Source: Bacteroidetes bacterium SB0662_bin_6
Lineage (GTDB): Bacteria > Bacteroidota > Rhodothermia > Rhodothermales > VXPQ01
Direction of reading: 5' to 3'
Assembly: GCA_009839485.1 (NCBI GenBank)
Contig: VXPQ01000014.1
Coordinates: 44,727 to 108,726, forward strand
DNA length: 64,000 nucleotides
A model generated the notes under the pieces. It did not search any database and had not been told where the DNA came from. It worked only from the letters and a program-made list of their open reading frames with translations. The position numbers and the translations under genes are program-made. Of this stretch, positions 8,587 to 15,715 are shown piece after piece; positions within the stretch are counted from its first letter, which is position 1; each line of letters begins with the position of its first letter.

Positions 8587-10068
8587 TTACCACTCGTTTT
8601 CTTCCTTGACGACCGGGGCGTGCACCGGCACCGGATAATTTCCTGTAAAACAGGCATTGCAGTAGCCCGCCTCGCTCCGGTTGGCGCTGCGTACGGCTTT
8701 CATCAATCCCTCCACGGACAGGTAGGCCAGCGAATCGACGCCGAGCCATTTCGCGCGCTCCTCGTCGGAGCCGAACTCGTGTGCAAACAATTCGCCGTGG
8801 CTGGGAAAATCCATGCCATAGTAGCAGGGGTTGATCACAGGAGGCGCCGCCACCCGGAAATGCACTTCTCGTGCGCCGGCCTCACGGATCATGTTGACAA
8901 TATACCGGGCCGTTGTGCCGCGCACGATGGAATCGTCCACAATGACGACGATGCGATCCTTAAGTACGCCCTCCACCGTGTTGAACTTGCAGCGCACCCG
9001 CATTTCGCGCCGGTCCTGTCCGGGGGCAATGAACGTGCGTCCCACATAGTGGTTGCGGATGAGGCCGATCTCGAATTTGCCCGAATAGCCCTGTTTTCGG
9101 CATTCGCTTACATACCCGAGCGCACTGGTATTGGATGAGTCGGGCACCGAGATGACGATGGGCTGCCTTTCCCCTTTCTTTGTGGACGGGACCGGCGCCT
9201 CGCGCGCCAGTTCTTTGCCGATCTGCCGGCGCACCTTGTCCACCATCTCCCCGTAGATCCGAGAATCCGGACGCGAGAAATACACGTATTCGAAGACGCA
9301 CTGGCTGATCTCGTTCGACCGGGGCAGATGGAAGCTCTGGAATGACCCCGTTTCGGCTCCTTCCCGGTCGATCACCAGGATCTCCCCGGGTTCCACGTCG
9401 CGCACATATTCGGCCCCGATCAGGTCGAAGGCGCAGGTTTCGCTGGCTGCGCACCACGAAGTTTCGTTCAGGCGTCCCAGCGATAACGGACGGAACCCGT
9501 TCGGGTCGCGGATGGCGATGAGGCTGTCGTCCGTGAGTATAAGGAGCGAAAAGGCTCCTTCCAGTTGAGAGAGTGCGTCCCTGATCTGGTTGATCTGCTT
9601 GCTTCGCCGGCTTTGTGCGATGAGGTGGAGGACCAGTTCCGTGTCGCTGGTTGTCTGGAACAAGGTGCCATGGTCGCTGAAGGACTGGCGCAACTCGCGC
9701 GCGTTCGACAGATTGCCGTTGTGCGAAATGGCGAGGTTGCCGCCTTTGTAATGCACAACAAACGGCTGGATGTTCGCCTTGTTGTCCGAGGCGCCCATCG
9801 TGGAGTACCGATTGTGTCCGATGGCGGCAGTGCCGAGCAGCTTGGTTTCGAAGAGGGACTGATCGGCGAAAACGTCCAGCACCAGTCCTCGTCCCCGGTG
9901 GGCCTGCATGACGCGGCGCTGCTTCGTTTCGTCGTAGGTGGAGGAGACGATTCCTGACGACTCCTGACCGCGGTGCTGGAGAGCGTGCAATCCGTAATAC
10001 GTATGCCGCGCTGCATCCTCGGCGTTGAATATCCCGAAAATGCCGCAATACTCTCGTATCTGACGCAT
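8587..10068 (-). CDS. purF: Amidophosphoribosyltransferase
   Basis: About 493 residues. It catalyses the first step of purine synthesis, PRPP plus glutamine to phosphoribosylamine, in the cytoplasm. The ATG at 10068 gives MRQIREYCGIFGIF, placing the catalytic nucleophile Cys8 after a short propeptide as in Bacillus-type PurF. The glutaminase domain follows (HRGQESSGI; HNGNLSN), then the phosphoribosyltransferase domain with the PRPP loop VVIVDDSIVRGTTARY near residues 372-387. The C-terminal YCNACFTGNYP and an NPCYYG motif supply cysteines expected to bind the Fe-S cluster of this PurF type. The upstream extension to 10110 uses no convincing start. A Bacteroidota-type promoter lies just upstream, and a stump of its 3' end is found at 3316. 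Confidence 0.97.
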   Translation of the reverse strand: MRQIREYCGIFGIFNAEDAARHTYYGLHALQHRGQESSGIVSSTYDETKQRRVMQAHRGRGLVLDVFADQSLFETKLLGTAAIGHNRYSTMGASDNKANIQPFVVHYKGGNLAISHNGNLSNARELRQSFSDHGTLFQTTSDTELVLHLIAQSRRSKQINQIRDALSQLEGAFSLLILTDDSLIAIRDPNGFRPLSLGRLNETSWCAASETCAFDLIGAEYVRDVEPGEILVIDREGAETGSFQSFHLPRSNEISQCVFEYVYFSRPDSRIYGEMVDKVRRQIGKELAREAPVPSTKKGERQPIVISVPDSSNTSALGYVSECRKQGYSGKFEIGLIRNHYVGRTFIAPGQDRREMRVRCKFNTVEGVLKDRIVVIVDDSIVRGTTARYIVNMIREAGAREVHFRVAAPPVINPCYYGMDFPSHGELFAHEFGSDEERAKWLGVDSLAYLSVEGLMKAVRSANRSEAGYCNACFTGNYPVPVHAPVVKEENEW

Positions 10069-10107
10069 TCGGCTCCGGTTAATTGATGGGAGGGCCTGTG
10101 CCCGGTA

Positions 10108-10138
10108 CAAAGTTAGGCAATTTCCGCGCGGTATACAA
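10108..10138 (-). promoter_or_regulatory. Bacteroidota-type promoter of purF
   Basis: Read on the minus strand, TTG (10138-10136) is followed after 20 bases by TAACTTTG (10115-10108). This matches the -33/-7 consensus TTG...TAnnTTTG known for the primary sigma factor of Bacteroides and Flavobacterium. Transcription would start near 10100, giving a leader of about 30 nt before the purF ATG. It lies in the gap just after the stop of the upstream gene (10143). Confidence 0.6.
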
Positions 10139-10142
10139 TGGC

Positions 10143-11522
10143 TCAGGCCGGATTGTCCGGTGCGTTTGCATCGCTTGCCCGCTTGCCTGAAAGCAGAGCG
10201 CGCCGCACGTGTACGCGGCCTATCCGGTTGTTTTCGACCGTTACCACCCGCATGACAAGACCCTCGATTTCCATCGTGTTGCCTTCTTCCGGGATCGTTC
10301 CTGTCTCGTGAAAGATCAGTCCCCCGAGCGTTTCGAAGTCGTATGCTTCGGTGTCGAGCGAGGCGTCCAGCAGTTCGTTCACGTCGTCGAGGTCGATGCG
10401 CGCATCGAACAGGTACGTAGCATCGTCGAGCCGCTCGTACAGTTGGTCTTCGGTTTCGTCGTGCTCGTCGCGGATTTCTCCTACGATTTCTTCCAGGATA
10501 TCTTCGAGCGTGACCAACCCTGCCGTACCTCCGTATTCGTCGACGACCACAGCCATATGGGTTTTTTTCGCTTGCAGATCCTTGAGCAGATCGTCCAGCT
10601 TCTTGCCCGGAGGTACGAAAATGGCCGGCCGGGCTACTTCCGTCCAGTCGAGAGGCGTATCCCCATTGGCGCCCAGCAGATAGGGTAGCAGGTCCTTGGC
10701 GTACACAATGCCCAGTATATTGTCGAGGTGATCGGCGTACAGCGGAATACGCGAATGCCCCGTGTTGCGGATCAGTTTGAGGGCTTCCCCGATGCCGGAG
10801 GTCACCGGAAGCGCCACCACATCGAGGCGGCTCACCATGATTTCCCGCACGGACGTTTCCCCGAACTCCACGATCGAGTAAATGAGTTCTTTTTCCTCTT
10901 CTTCAAGGGTGCCGTGCGCCTCTCCCACATCGGCGAGCGTTTTCAGATCCTCCGGAGAGATGCGCGTTCCTTCGGTTTCAAGGCGCTCCCGCATGAATCG
11001 TGTGGAGCGGGCCAGGAAGCCGGACAGGGGATACAGGATGCGATGCAGTGCCGCCAGCGGTCCGGAAACCGCCCGGCTGAAGGCCCCGGCATGGCGAACC
11101 GCGAGCAATTTCGGCGTGATTTCGCTCATGACGAGGATGATGAAGGTCAGCACCACGACTTCCAGAACGACCGTGACGGCGTAACTCCAGCCCATTGCCG
11201 TTGCGATCCTGGCGGTCAACAGGGCGGCTACGATGGCGGCGGCCACGTTCGCTCCCGTGTTCAGGATCAGAATCGTGATGAGCAGCCGCCGGGGGCGTTC
11301 AAGAAGTTTCAGCACCCGCCTCGATGCGCGGTCGCCCGCTTCCGCAAGCGATGCTTTCGCCGAGCCGGTGAGCGAAAAAAGCGCTACCTCCGAGCCGGAG
11401 AAGATCGCTGACATCAGGAGGAGTACAAGCAGCGCGATTATGCAGGCGGCCACGAATGTCCCGCTCAGCAATACAGGCGCGTTCTGCAGGAGAATGAATA
11501 ACGAAGCAGTGTCAGGGTCCAA
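10143..11522 (-). CDS. CNNM/DUF21 - CBS pair - CorC/HlyC membrane protein (hemolysin family)
   Basis: 459 residues. Three or four hydrophobic segments (about 18-43, 78-103, 112-138) belong to the CNNM/DUF21 membrane domain, opening with the conserved FSGSEVALFSL. Two CBS domains follow (about 215-335; MVSRLDVVALPVT and KKTHMAVVVDEYGGTAGLVT), then a transporter-associated CorC/HlyC domain (about 355-440). Members are linked to magnesium or cobalt transport and, in Bacteroidota, include the gliding-associated GldE. I cannot separate GldE from a general CorC-like protein on sequence alone. The historical name hemolysin is probably misleading. It lies 121 bp downstream of the creatininase gene. 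Confidence 0.9.
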   Translation of the reverse strand: MDPDTASLFILLQNAPVLLSGTFVAACIIALLVLLLMSAIFSGSEVALFSLTGSAKASLAEAGDRASRRVLKLLERPRRLLITILILNTGANVAAAIVAALLTARIATAMGWSYAVTVVLEVVVLTFIILVMSEITPKLLAVRHAGAFSRAVSGPLAALHRILYPLSGFLARSTRFMRERLETEGTRISPEDLKTLADVGEAHGTLEEEEKELIYSIVEFGETSVREIMVSRLDVVALPVTSGIGEALKLIRNTGHSRIPLYADHLDNILGIVYAKDLLPYLLGANGDTPLDWTEVARPAIFVPPGKKLDDLLKDLQAKKTHMAVVVDEYGGTAGLVTLEDILEEIVGEIRDEHDETEDQLYERLDDATYLFDARIDLDDVNELLDASLDTEAYDFETLGGLIFHETGTIPEEGNTMEIEGLVMRVVTVENNRIGRVHVRRALLSGKRASDANAPDNPA

Positions 11523-11643
11523 CGGAGGGGCGGCAAGTTCCTGATGACAGATGGAAAAGTAGGGATTTGCGCATACATTCGCGCAGGAATAACGGGTGCG
11601 GAGGCGTGAGGCAGGTCATGCGGGAGCAAGCGGGGGCGGTCGG

Positions 11644-12411
11644 TTATTCGTACAGGTCGTCGAGATCGGCGTCCGCCAGTTCCTTCAGGAACGCCGCGAT
11701 TTTCGTGGTCACATCGTCAAAGAATCGAGCGCCCTTGTCCGGAGTGGCCCGCGAAGGGTCTCCAACCCCGGTACTGTCGGTTACCTTCGACCACTGTCGT
11801 TCGGCCCAGACCCATTTTTCCCGTAACCCCTCGATGTTGAACCGCCGCTCTGCACCGTCGCCGGCTTCTTCGAGCGGAAGCACCAGTTCAGGGCAAAGGT
11901 ACATTATAAGGCTTGTTTCCATTTCACCGGCATGATCCACCGGCATTTCGAAATACTCCGCAAGGTTCATAATCCGGAACCAGTGCATTTCACACAGAAA
12001 CATCTCTGGATGCGCGGCGCCGATTTCCCGGAGCATTTGTCGAAAATCGTTGCCTCCGTGGCCGTTGAGTATAAGCAGTTTCCGGATTTCGGTGCGCGAT
12101 ACCGCATCGACAACATCCCCGAGAATGGCGGCCTGCGTACTCGGGTAGAGGTTCATATCGAGCTTTATGTCCAGTTGCCCGGTATTGACGCCGAAAGGAA
12201 TCGTGGGCAGGACAATGATGTTGGCGCCGGTTTCCCATGCCTTGCGCGCTGCCTCGGCGGCGATATGATCGCATTCGACCACATCGGTGGAGTAGGGCAG
12301 GTGATAATTGTGCGCTTCCGTTGCGCCCCAGGGCAGGACCGCCACATCGTATGTGGTTTGCCGAACGGACTTCCAGTTTGTTTCGGCAAGGATGTACGGG
12401 CGAATGGACAT
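11644..12411 (-). CDS. Creatininase family metal-dependent amidohydrolase
   Basis: 255 residues from the ATG at 12411; the open frame extends upstream without a good start. Metal ligands of the family are visible: GATEAHNYHLPYSTD (Glu32, His37, Asp43 region), LNGHGGND near 113-120, and the Glu in DHAGEMETS. Members hydrolyse cyclic amides such as creatinine, or act in riboflavin/F420 or mycofactocin pathways as formamide hydrolases or peptidases, so creatinine itself is not implied. It lies 53 bp downstream of the DNA methyltransferase and may be the last gene of the ssb operon. Specific substrate unknown. Confidence 0.88.
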   Translation of the reverse strand: MSIRPYILAETNWKSVRQTTYDVAVLPWGATEAHNYHLPYSTDVVECDHIAAEAARKAWETGANIIVLPTIPFGVNTGQLDIKLDMNLYPSTQAAILGDVVDAVSRTEIRKLLILNGHGGNDFRQMLREIGAAHPEMFLCEMHWFRIMNLAEYFEMPVDHAGEMETSLIMYLCPELVLPLEEAGDGAERRFNIEGLREKWVWAERQWSKVTDSTGVGDPSRATPDKGARFFDDVTTKIAAFLKELADADLDDLYE

Positions 12412-12464
12412 AAGGGCAAGGCGGTTCGTCGGAGAAGAATATAAGCGTCTTTGGATAACGCTTT

Positions 12465-13310
12465 TCACTGCCCGCTATGCCGTTGGCCGGGATCGTACAC
12501 GGGTTTCCCCATGGGGCGCGTGCGGAGCGTGCCGTCGTGCAGCGCCTGAACCCGCTCGCGGGCGATCGCCACGTATTCGGGCACGATGTCGCAACCGTAT
12601 GCTTTTCTGCCGTGCATCAGGGCTGCGATGATCGACGATCCAACGCCCATATACGGATCGAAAACCGCATCGCCCGGATCGGTCATGGACAGTACGAGCC
12701 GCTCCACCAGTTCAACGGGAAACTGGCAGGGGTGGATCGTTTTTTCCACGTGATTGCTCTTGACGTTGGGGAATAGCCACACATCGCTGGGATTTTTACC
12801 ATTCGGGTTGCCCGAAAGCCGCCCGATGTTCGGTCCCTTGAAATGCCGCTTGTTCGGATATTTGGCCGGAATGCGTACCGGGTCCAGGTGAAACGTATAA
12901 TCGTTGCTCCGGGTCCACCAGTTGATCGTTTCGTAGCGCCCGGAGAACCGCTTCGAGCAATGCAGGCCATGCCCGAAGTGCCACACGATGCGGTTCCGCA
13001 TCTTCAGATCATGCTTGCGGAAGAGGGGGTACAGCACGGTATCGAGCGGGATAATTTCTCCCTGCTCCACATAGTTTCCGACCTGCCAGCACAGGGAGCC
13101 CGAGGGGTGCAGGAGCCGCACGCACTCGGAAATGACGCGATCCTGCCGGTGCAGGTACTCTTTCAGGGGCGCCCGTTTTTCGTAGGATTTTCCGAGATTG
13201 TAGGGAGGGGACGTGACGATCAGTTTCATCTGCTCGTCGTCGAGTTCCCGCATGAATGCAAGGTTATCCTTGCATTCCATGACCGGTGTGTCCTGCCCGT
13301 TCACCCGCAT
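12465..13310 (-). CDS. Site-specific DNA methyltransferase (N6-adenine or N4-cytosine)
   Basis: 281 residues from the ATG at 13310, 14 bp after the preceding stop. TSPPYN at residues 33-38 is catalytic motif IV, and FDPYMGVGSS near 215-225 is the S-adenosylmethionine-binding motif I. The order IV before I places it in the beta class, together with the AYGCDIVPEYVAIARER segment typical of N4/N6 methylases. TSPPY favours the N4-cytosine or mixed group over DPPY adenine enzymes, but I would not decide. No restriction endonuclease is recognisable nearby, so it is an orphan methylase here. Its partners, ssb and a nucleoside deoxyribosyltransferase, are unusual for a restriction-modification locus. 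Confidence 0.92.
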   Translation of the reverse strand: MRVNGQDTPVMECKDNLAFMRELDDEQMKLIVTSPPYNLGKSYEKRAPLKEYLHRQDRVISECVRLLHPSGSLCWQVGNYVEQGEIIPLDTVLYPLFRKHDLKMRNRIVWHFGHGLHCSKRFSGRYETINWWTRSNDYTFHLDPVRIPAKYPNKRHFKGPNIGRLSGNPNGKNPSDVWLFPNVKSNHVEKTIHPCQFPVELVERLVLSMTDPGDAVFDPYMGVGSSIIAALMHGRKAYGCDIVPEYVAIARERVQALHDGTLRTRPMGKPVYDPGQRHSGQ

Positions 13311-13324
13311 CCGCACGTTTCGTA

Positions 13325-13810
13325 TCAGGTGGACGTTTCTCCGCGCAGCCACGGAACCAGCGCCTTGTTCGGGTCGGCGATCTCCTCCATGGAAGTGTAC
13401 CACCAGCGTTCCCATCCCCGGGCCGGAAGCCCTGCGAAGAGCATCAGGTTGAGCGGATAGGTTTCGCTGTCCGTACAGCGCCGGAAGTCGTCCCGGAACA
13501 GAAACGTCGGTTTGCCCCAGGCAATGGCCAGACCCAATTCCACCATGACGCCTTCATCCGGGGGGCATCCGTTTACCACAGCGAATATCCCGTCGGCTTC
13601 GCGCACGTCCCGCACATCGGCCTGTCCTACCTCGTAGGCCCAGCCTTCCTTGCTGAAGTCGATCTGATTGTTGCGTTCGAAGGGCTCCCACACTTCCGCA
13701 CCGGCTTCGTTCAGCGCGGCCGCGAGATCAGCCAGCGGTCCGGCCTTTTGCTGCGCCGAGAATCCGTAGGGGTTGGCGAGATACAGCGTCTTGCGGGCGC
13801 GTTCCGGCAT
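13325..13810 (-). CDS. Nucleoside 2-deoxyribosyltransferase-like protein
   Basis: 161 residues. The family signature is ADGIFAVVNGCPPDEGVMVE (about residues 72-91), containing the Asp and Glu that bind and attack deoxyribose. An N-terminal LYLANPYGFS strand-loop is also typical. The family cleaves or exchanges the base of deoxynucleosides or deoxynucleotides; related DRHyd proteins act in nucleotide hydrolysis and defence. It lies 3 bp downstream of ssb and 14 bp upstream of the DNA methyltransferase, so it is part of that operon. Whether it salvages nucleosides or serves DNA modification cannot be told from sequence. Confidence 0.88.
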   Translation of the reverse strand: MPERARKTLYLANPYGFSAQQKAGPLADLAAALNEAGAEVWEPFERNNQIDFSKEGWAYEVGQADVRDVREADGIFAVVNGCPPDEGVMVELGLAIAWGKPTFLFRDDFRRCTDSETYPLNLMLFAGLPARGWERWWYTSMEEIADPNKALVPWLRGETST

Positions 13811-13813
13811 GGA

Positions 13814-14275
13814 TCAGAACGGGAGATCGTCGTCCGGTTCGAACCCTGCCGTATCCTCGACGGGGGCTTTGCTTGCGGCCGCCGCATTCCGGGATCGATT
13901 CGCTCCCCCTCCGGAAAAACCGCCTCCCGACCCGTTCTCGCCCCGCGAGTCGAGCATCATCATTTCGCGGGCGCGGACTTCCGTCGTATAGCGTGTGTTA
14001 CCGTCACGGTCTTCCCAGGAGCGCGTCTGCAATTGCCCCTCGAAATACACTTTGGATCCTTTTCGCAGGTATTCGCCGCAGATTTCCGCAAGACGGGCCC
14101 AGGCTACGATGTTGTGCCATTCGGTCCGCTCGACCATTTCGCCGTTTGCGTCCTTGTAGCGCTCGGTGGTTGCCAGCCGCATGTTGCATACCGGCGTCCC
14201 GTTTCCGGTGTAGCGCATTTCCGGGTCCTGCCCCAGATTTCCAATCAGAATGACTTTGTTGATGGCATATGCCAT
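13814..14275 (-). CDS. ssb: Single-stranded DNA-binding protein
   Basis: 153 residues. An OB-fold occupies about 1-108 ([52 protein letters not shown]). A glycine/serine-rich linker follows, and the acidic tip ends DDDLPF, the protein-interaction tail of bacterial SSB. It binds single-stranded DNA in replication and repair. The ATG at 14275 is preceded by AGAGG at suitable spacing. It leads a minus-strand operon with the deoxyribosyltransferase and methyltransferase. Usual length, no anomalies. Confidence 0.97.
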   Translation of the reverse strand: MAYAINKVILIGNLGQDPEMRYTGNGTPVCNMRLATTERYKDANGEMVERTEWHNIVAWARLAEICGEYLRKGSKVYFEGQLQTRSWEDRDGNTRYTTEVRAREMMMLDSRGENGSGGGFSGGGANRSRNAAAASKAPVEDTAGFEPDDDLPF

Positions 14276-14773
14276 AAGACTACCTCTGTATGTATAGTGA
14301 GTACGATGCCGGCGACGACACAGTGGTTGCAGGCTCGTGCTTATAGACCCGCGCTGTCCTTAAACATAACCCCCGAAACGAATTTTATAAGGATACTCTG
14401 CTCGGGCAAGGGCATCCCGAACCTCTACGTTACGCACAAGGTCGGAGATCATGGCGATTAGTTACGCACATTTTTTGGACACGTAGCGTTTCAGGCTGTG
14501 GATAAAAGCCTTGGCCCTCCGCGCCCGGTGTACATTTTGTGAAAAACCGGGTAATTGTCCACATCGTGTACGCCTGTCCCCAGCCCGCCCAAGGGTGCGT
14601 TCTGTCCGCGGCGCACCGAATCCGCTGATTTTAACGATGCAATCATGACGTCATTTACGCACGAACGCGGAGCGCTGAGGGAAGGGGTCTTGATCAGAGT
14701 ATCCTGTAGCATCTGCATCCTTTGCACACGCCGATCCGTATAATCGGGAGTATCCTTGTCCCGGTAATAATAT
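14276..14773. other. Gene-free region between ssb and mazG with DnaA-box-like sites
   Basis: About 500 bp with no supportable gene; the short frames in it lack start signals and family likeness. Three sites resembling the DnaA box TTWTNCACA lie within 67 bp: TGTGGATAA at 14497-14505 (the exact E. coli R-box, reverse), TGTGAAAAA at 14538-14546 (fits the consensus on the reverse strand) and TTGTCCACA at 14555-14563 (one mismatch). GTTACGCACA also occurs twice, at 14429-14438 and 14461-14470. The promoters of the divergent ssb and mazG genes must also lie here, but I see no clear TAnnTTTG match. Confidence 0.5.
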
Positions 14774-15643
14774 ATGTACAAAGAACATATGCCCTCGGTT
14801 CCCGCGAAAAAAGTCTCCACGAAAAAAAACGCATACGACCACATCGTTGACCCTGCGTTTACGCCGGACGAGGAAGAGCAGGCGGCGTATGCCACATTTT
14901 CCGCGATTGTCCGGCAACTGCGGCGGGATTGCCCCTGGGATCGGGAGCAGACCCATGAATCCGTAAAGCACCTGCTGATCGAGGAGGCCTACGAGACCGT
15001 TTCGGCGATCGACGAAGGAGACCTGGACGGGTTGTGCGAGGAACTGGGCGACCTGCTGCTGCATGTGGCGTTTCATGGCGTGATTGCCGAGGGAGACGAG
15101 CGGTTTTCGATCACGGACATTATCCGCAAGGAAACCGCGAAGCTGGTGAAGCGCCACCCGCATGTGTTCGAGGATACGCAGGTGAAAGATTCGGGATCGG
15201 TGATGCGTAATTGGGAACGGATCAAGTTGGCGGAGGGGGCAAAGAAATCGGCGCTGGAGGGGGTGCCCCGGCAACTCCCCGCCCTCCTCAGGGCGCATCG
15301 CATCCAGCAAAAAGCCTCCGGCGTGGGGTTCGATTTTCCGGAGCGGGCGGATGCCTGGAAGAAAGTCGTCGAGGAGATCCGGGAATTTGCGGAGGTGGAC
15401 GCCCCGGGCGTTTCACCCGAAGAAAGGGAGCGCGAGTTCGGCGATGTGCTCTTTGCCCTGGTGAATTATGCGCGGATGAGCGGCCTCAATGCAGAAAACG
15501 CGCTCTCCCGTACGAACGATATGTTCGTACGGCGCTTCAGGCATATCGAGGAGCGGCTGGCGGCGTCGGGCCGGACCCCTGCCGAAGCTGACCTGACGGA
15601 AATGGATGCCTTCTGGGAGGAGGCGAAGGGACTGGATGCGTAA
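14774..15643 (+). CDS. mazG: Nucleoside triphosphate pyrophosphohydrolase MazG
   Basis: 289 residues (284 if the ATG at 14789 is used). The two-domain MazG layout is visible: an N-terminal domain with LRRDCPWDREQTHESVKHL, EEAYE and EELGDLLLHV metal-binding acidic residues, and a second all-alpha domain from about 190 with EREFGDVLFALVNYAR. It hydrolyses (d)NTPs to NMP and pyrophosphate and removes non-canonical nucleotides. Length is normal for the E. coli-type enzyme, with about 25 extra N-terminal residues. It diverges from ssb, with a 500-bp gap. No strong ribosome binding site precedes either ATG. Confidence 0.95.
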   Translation: MYKEHMPSVPAKKVSTKKNAYDHIVDPAFTPDEEEQAAYATFSAIVRQLRRDCPWDREQTHESVKHLLIEEAYETVSAIDEGDLDGLCEELGDLLLHVAFHGVIAEGDERFSITDIIRKETAKLVKRHPHVFEDTQVKDSGSVMRNWERIKLAEGAKKSALEGVPRQLPALLRAHRIQQKASGVGFDFPERADAWKKVVEEIREFAEVDAPGVSPEEREREFGDVLFALVNYARMSGLNAENALSRTNDMFVRRFRHIEERLAASGRTPAEADLTEMDAFWEEAKGLDA

Positions 15644-15715
15644 GACGGCAGCGGCTCGGCTTGACCGTCCTTGTAGCCGACCCGGGCATTTGGCGGCGGA
15701 AATCCGATCAACCTG

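Noticed and set aside
14276..14773. Calling this region oriC
   Set aside because: Only three DnaA-like boxes, no dnaA/dnaN/gyrase or parAB genes nearby, and no strand-bias switch on the right side; kept only as a finding to test.
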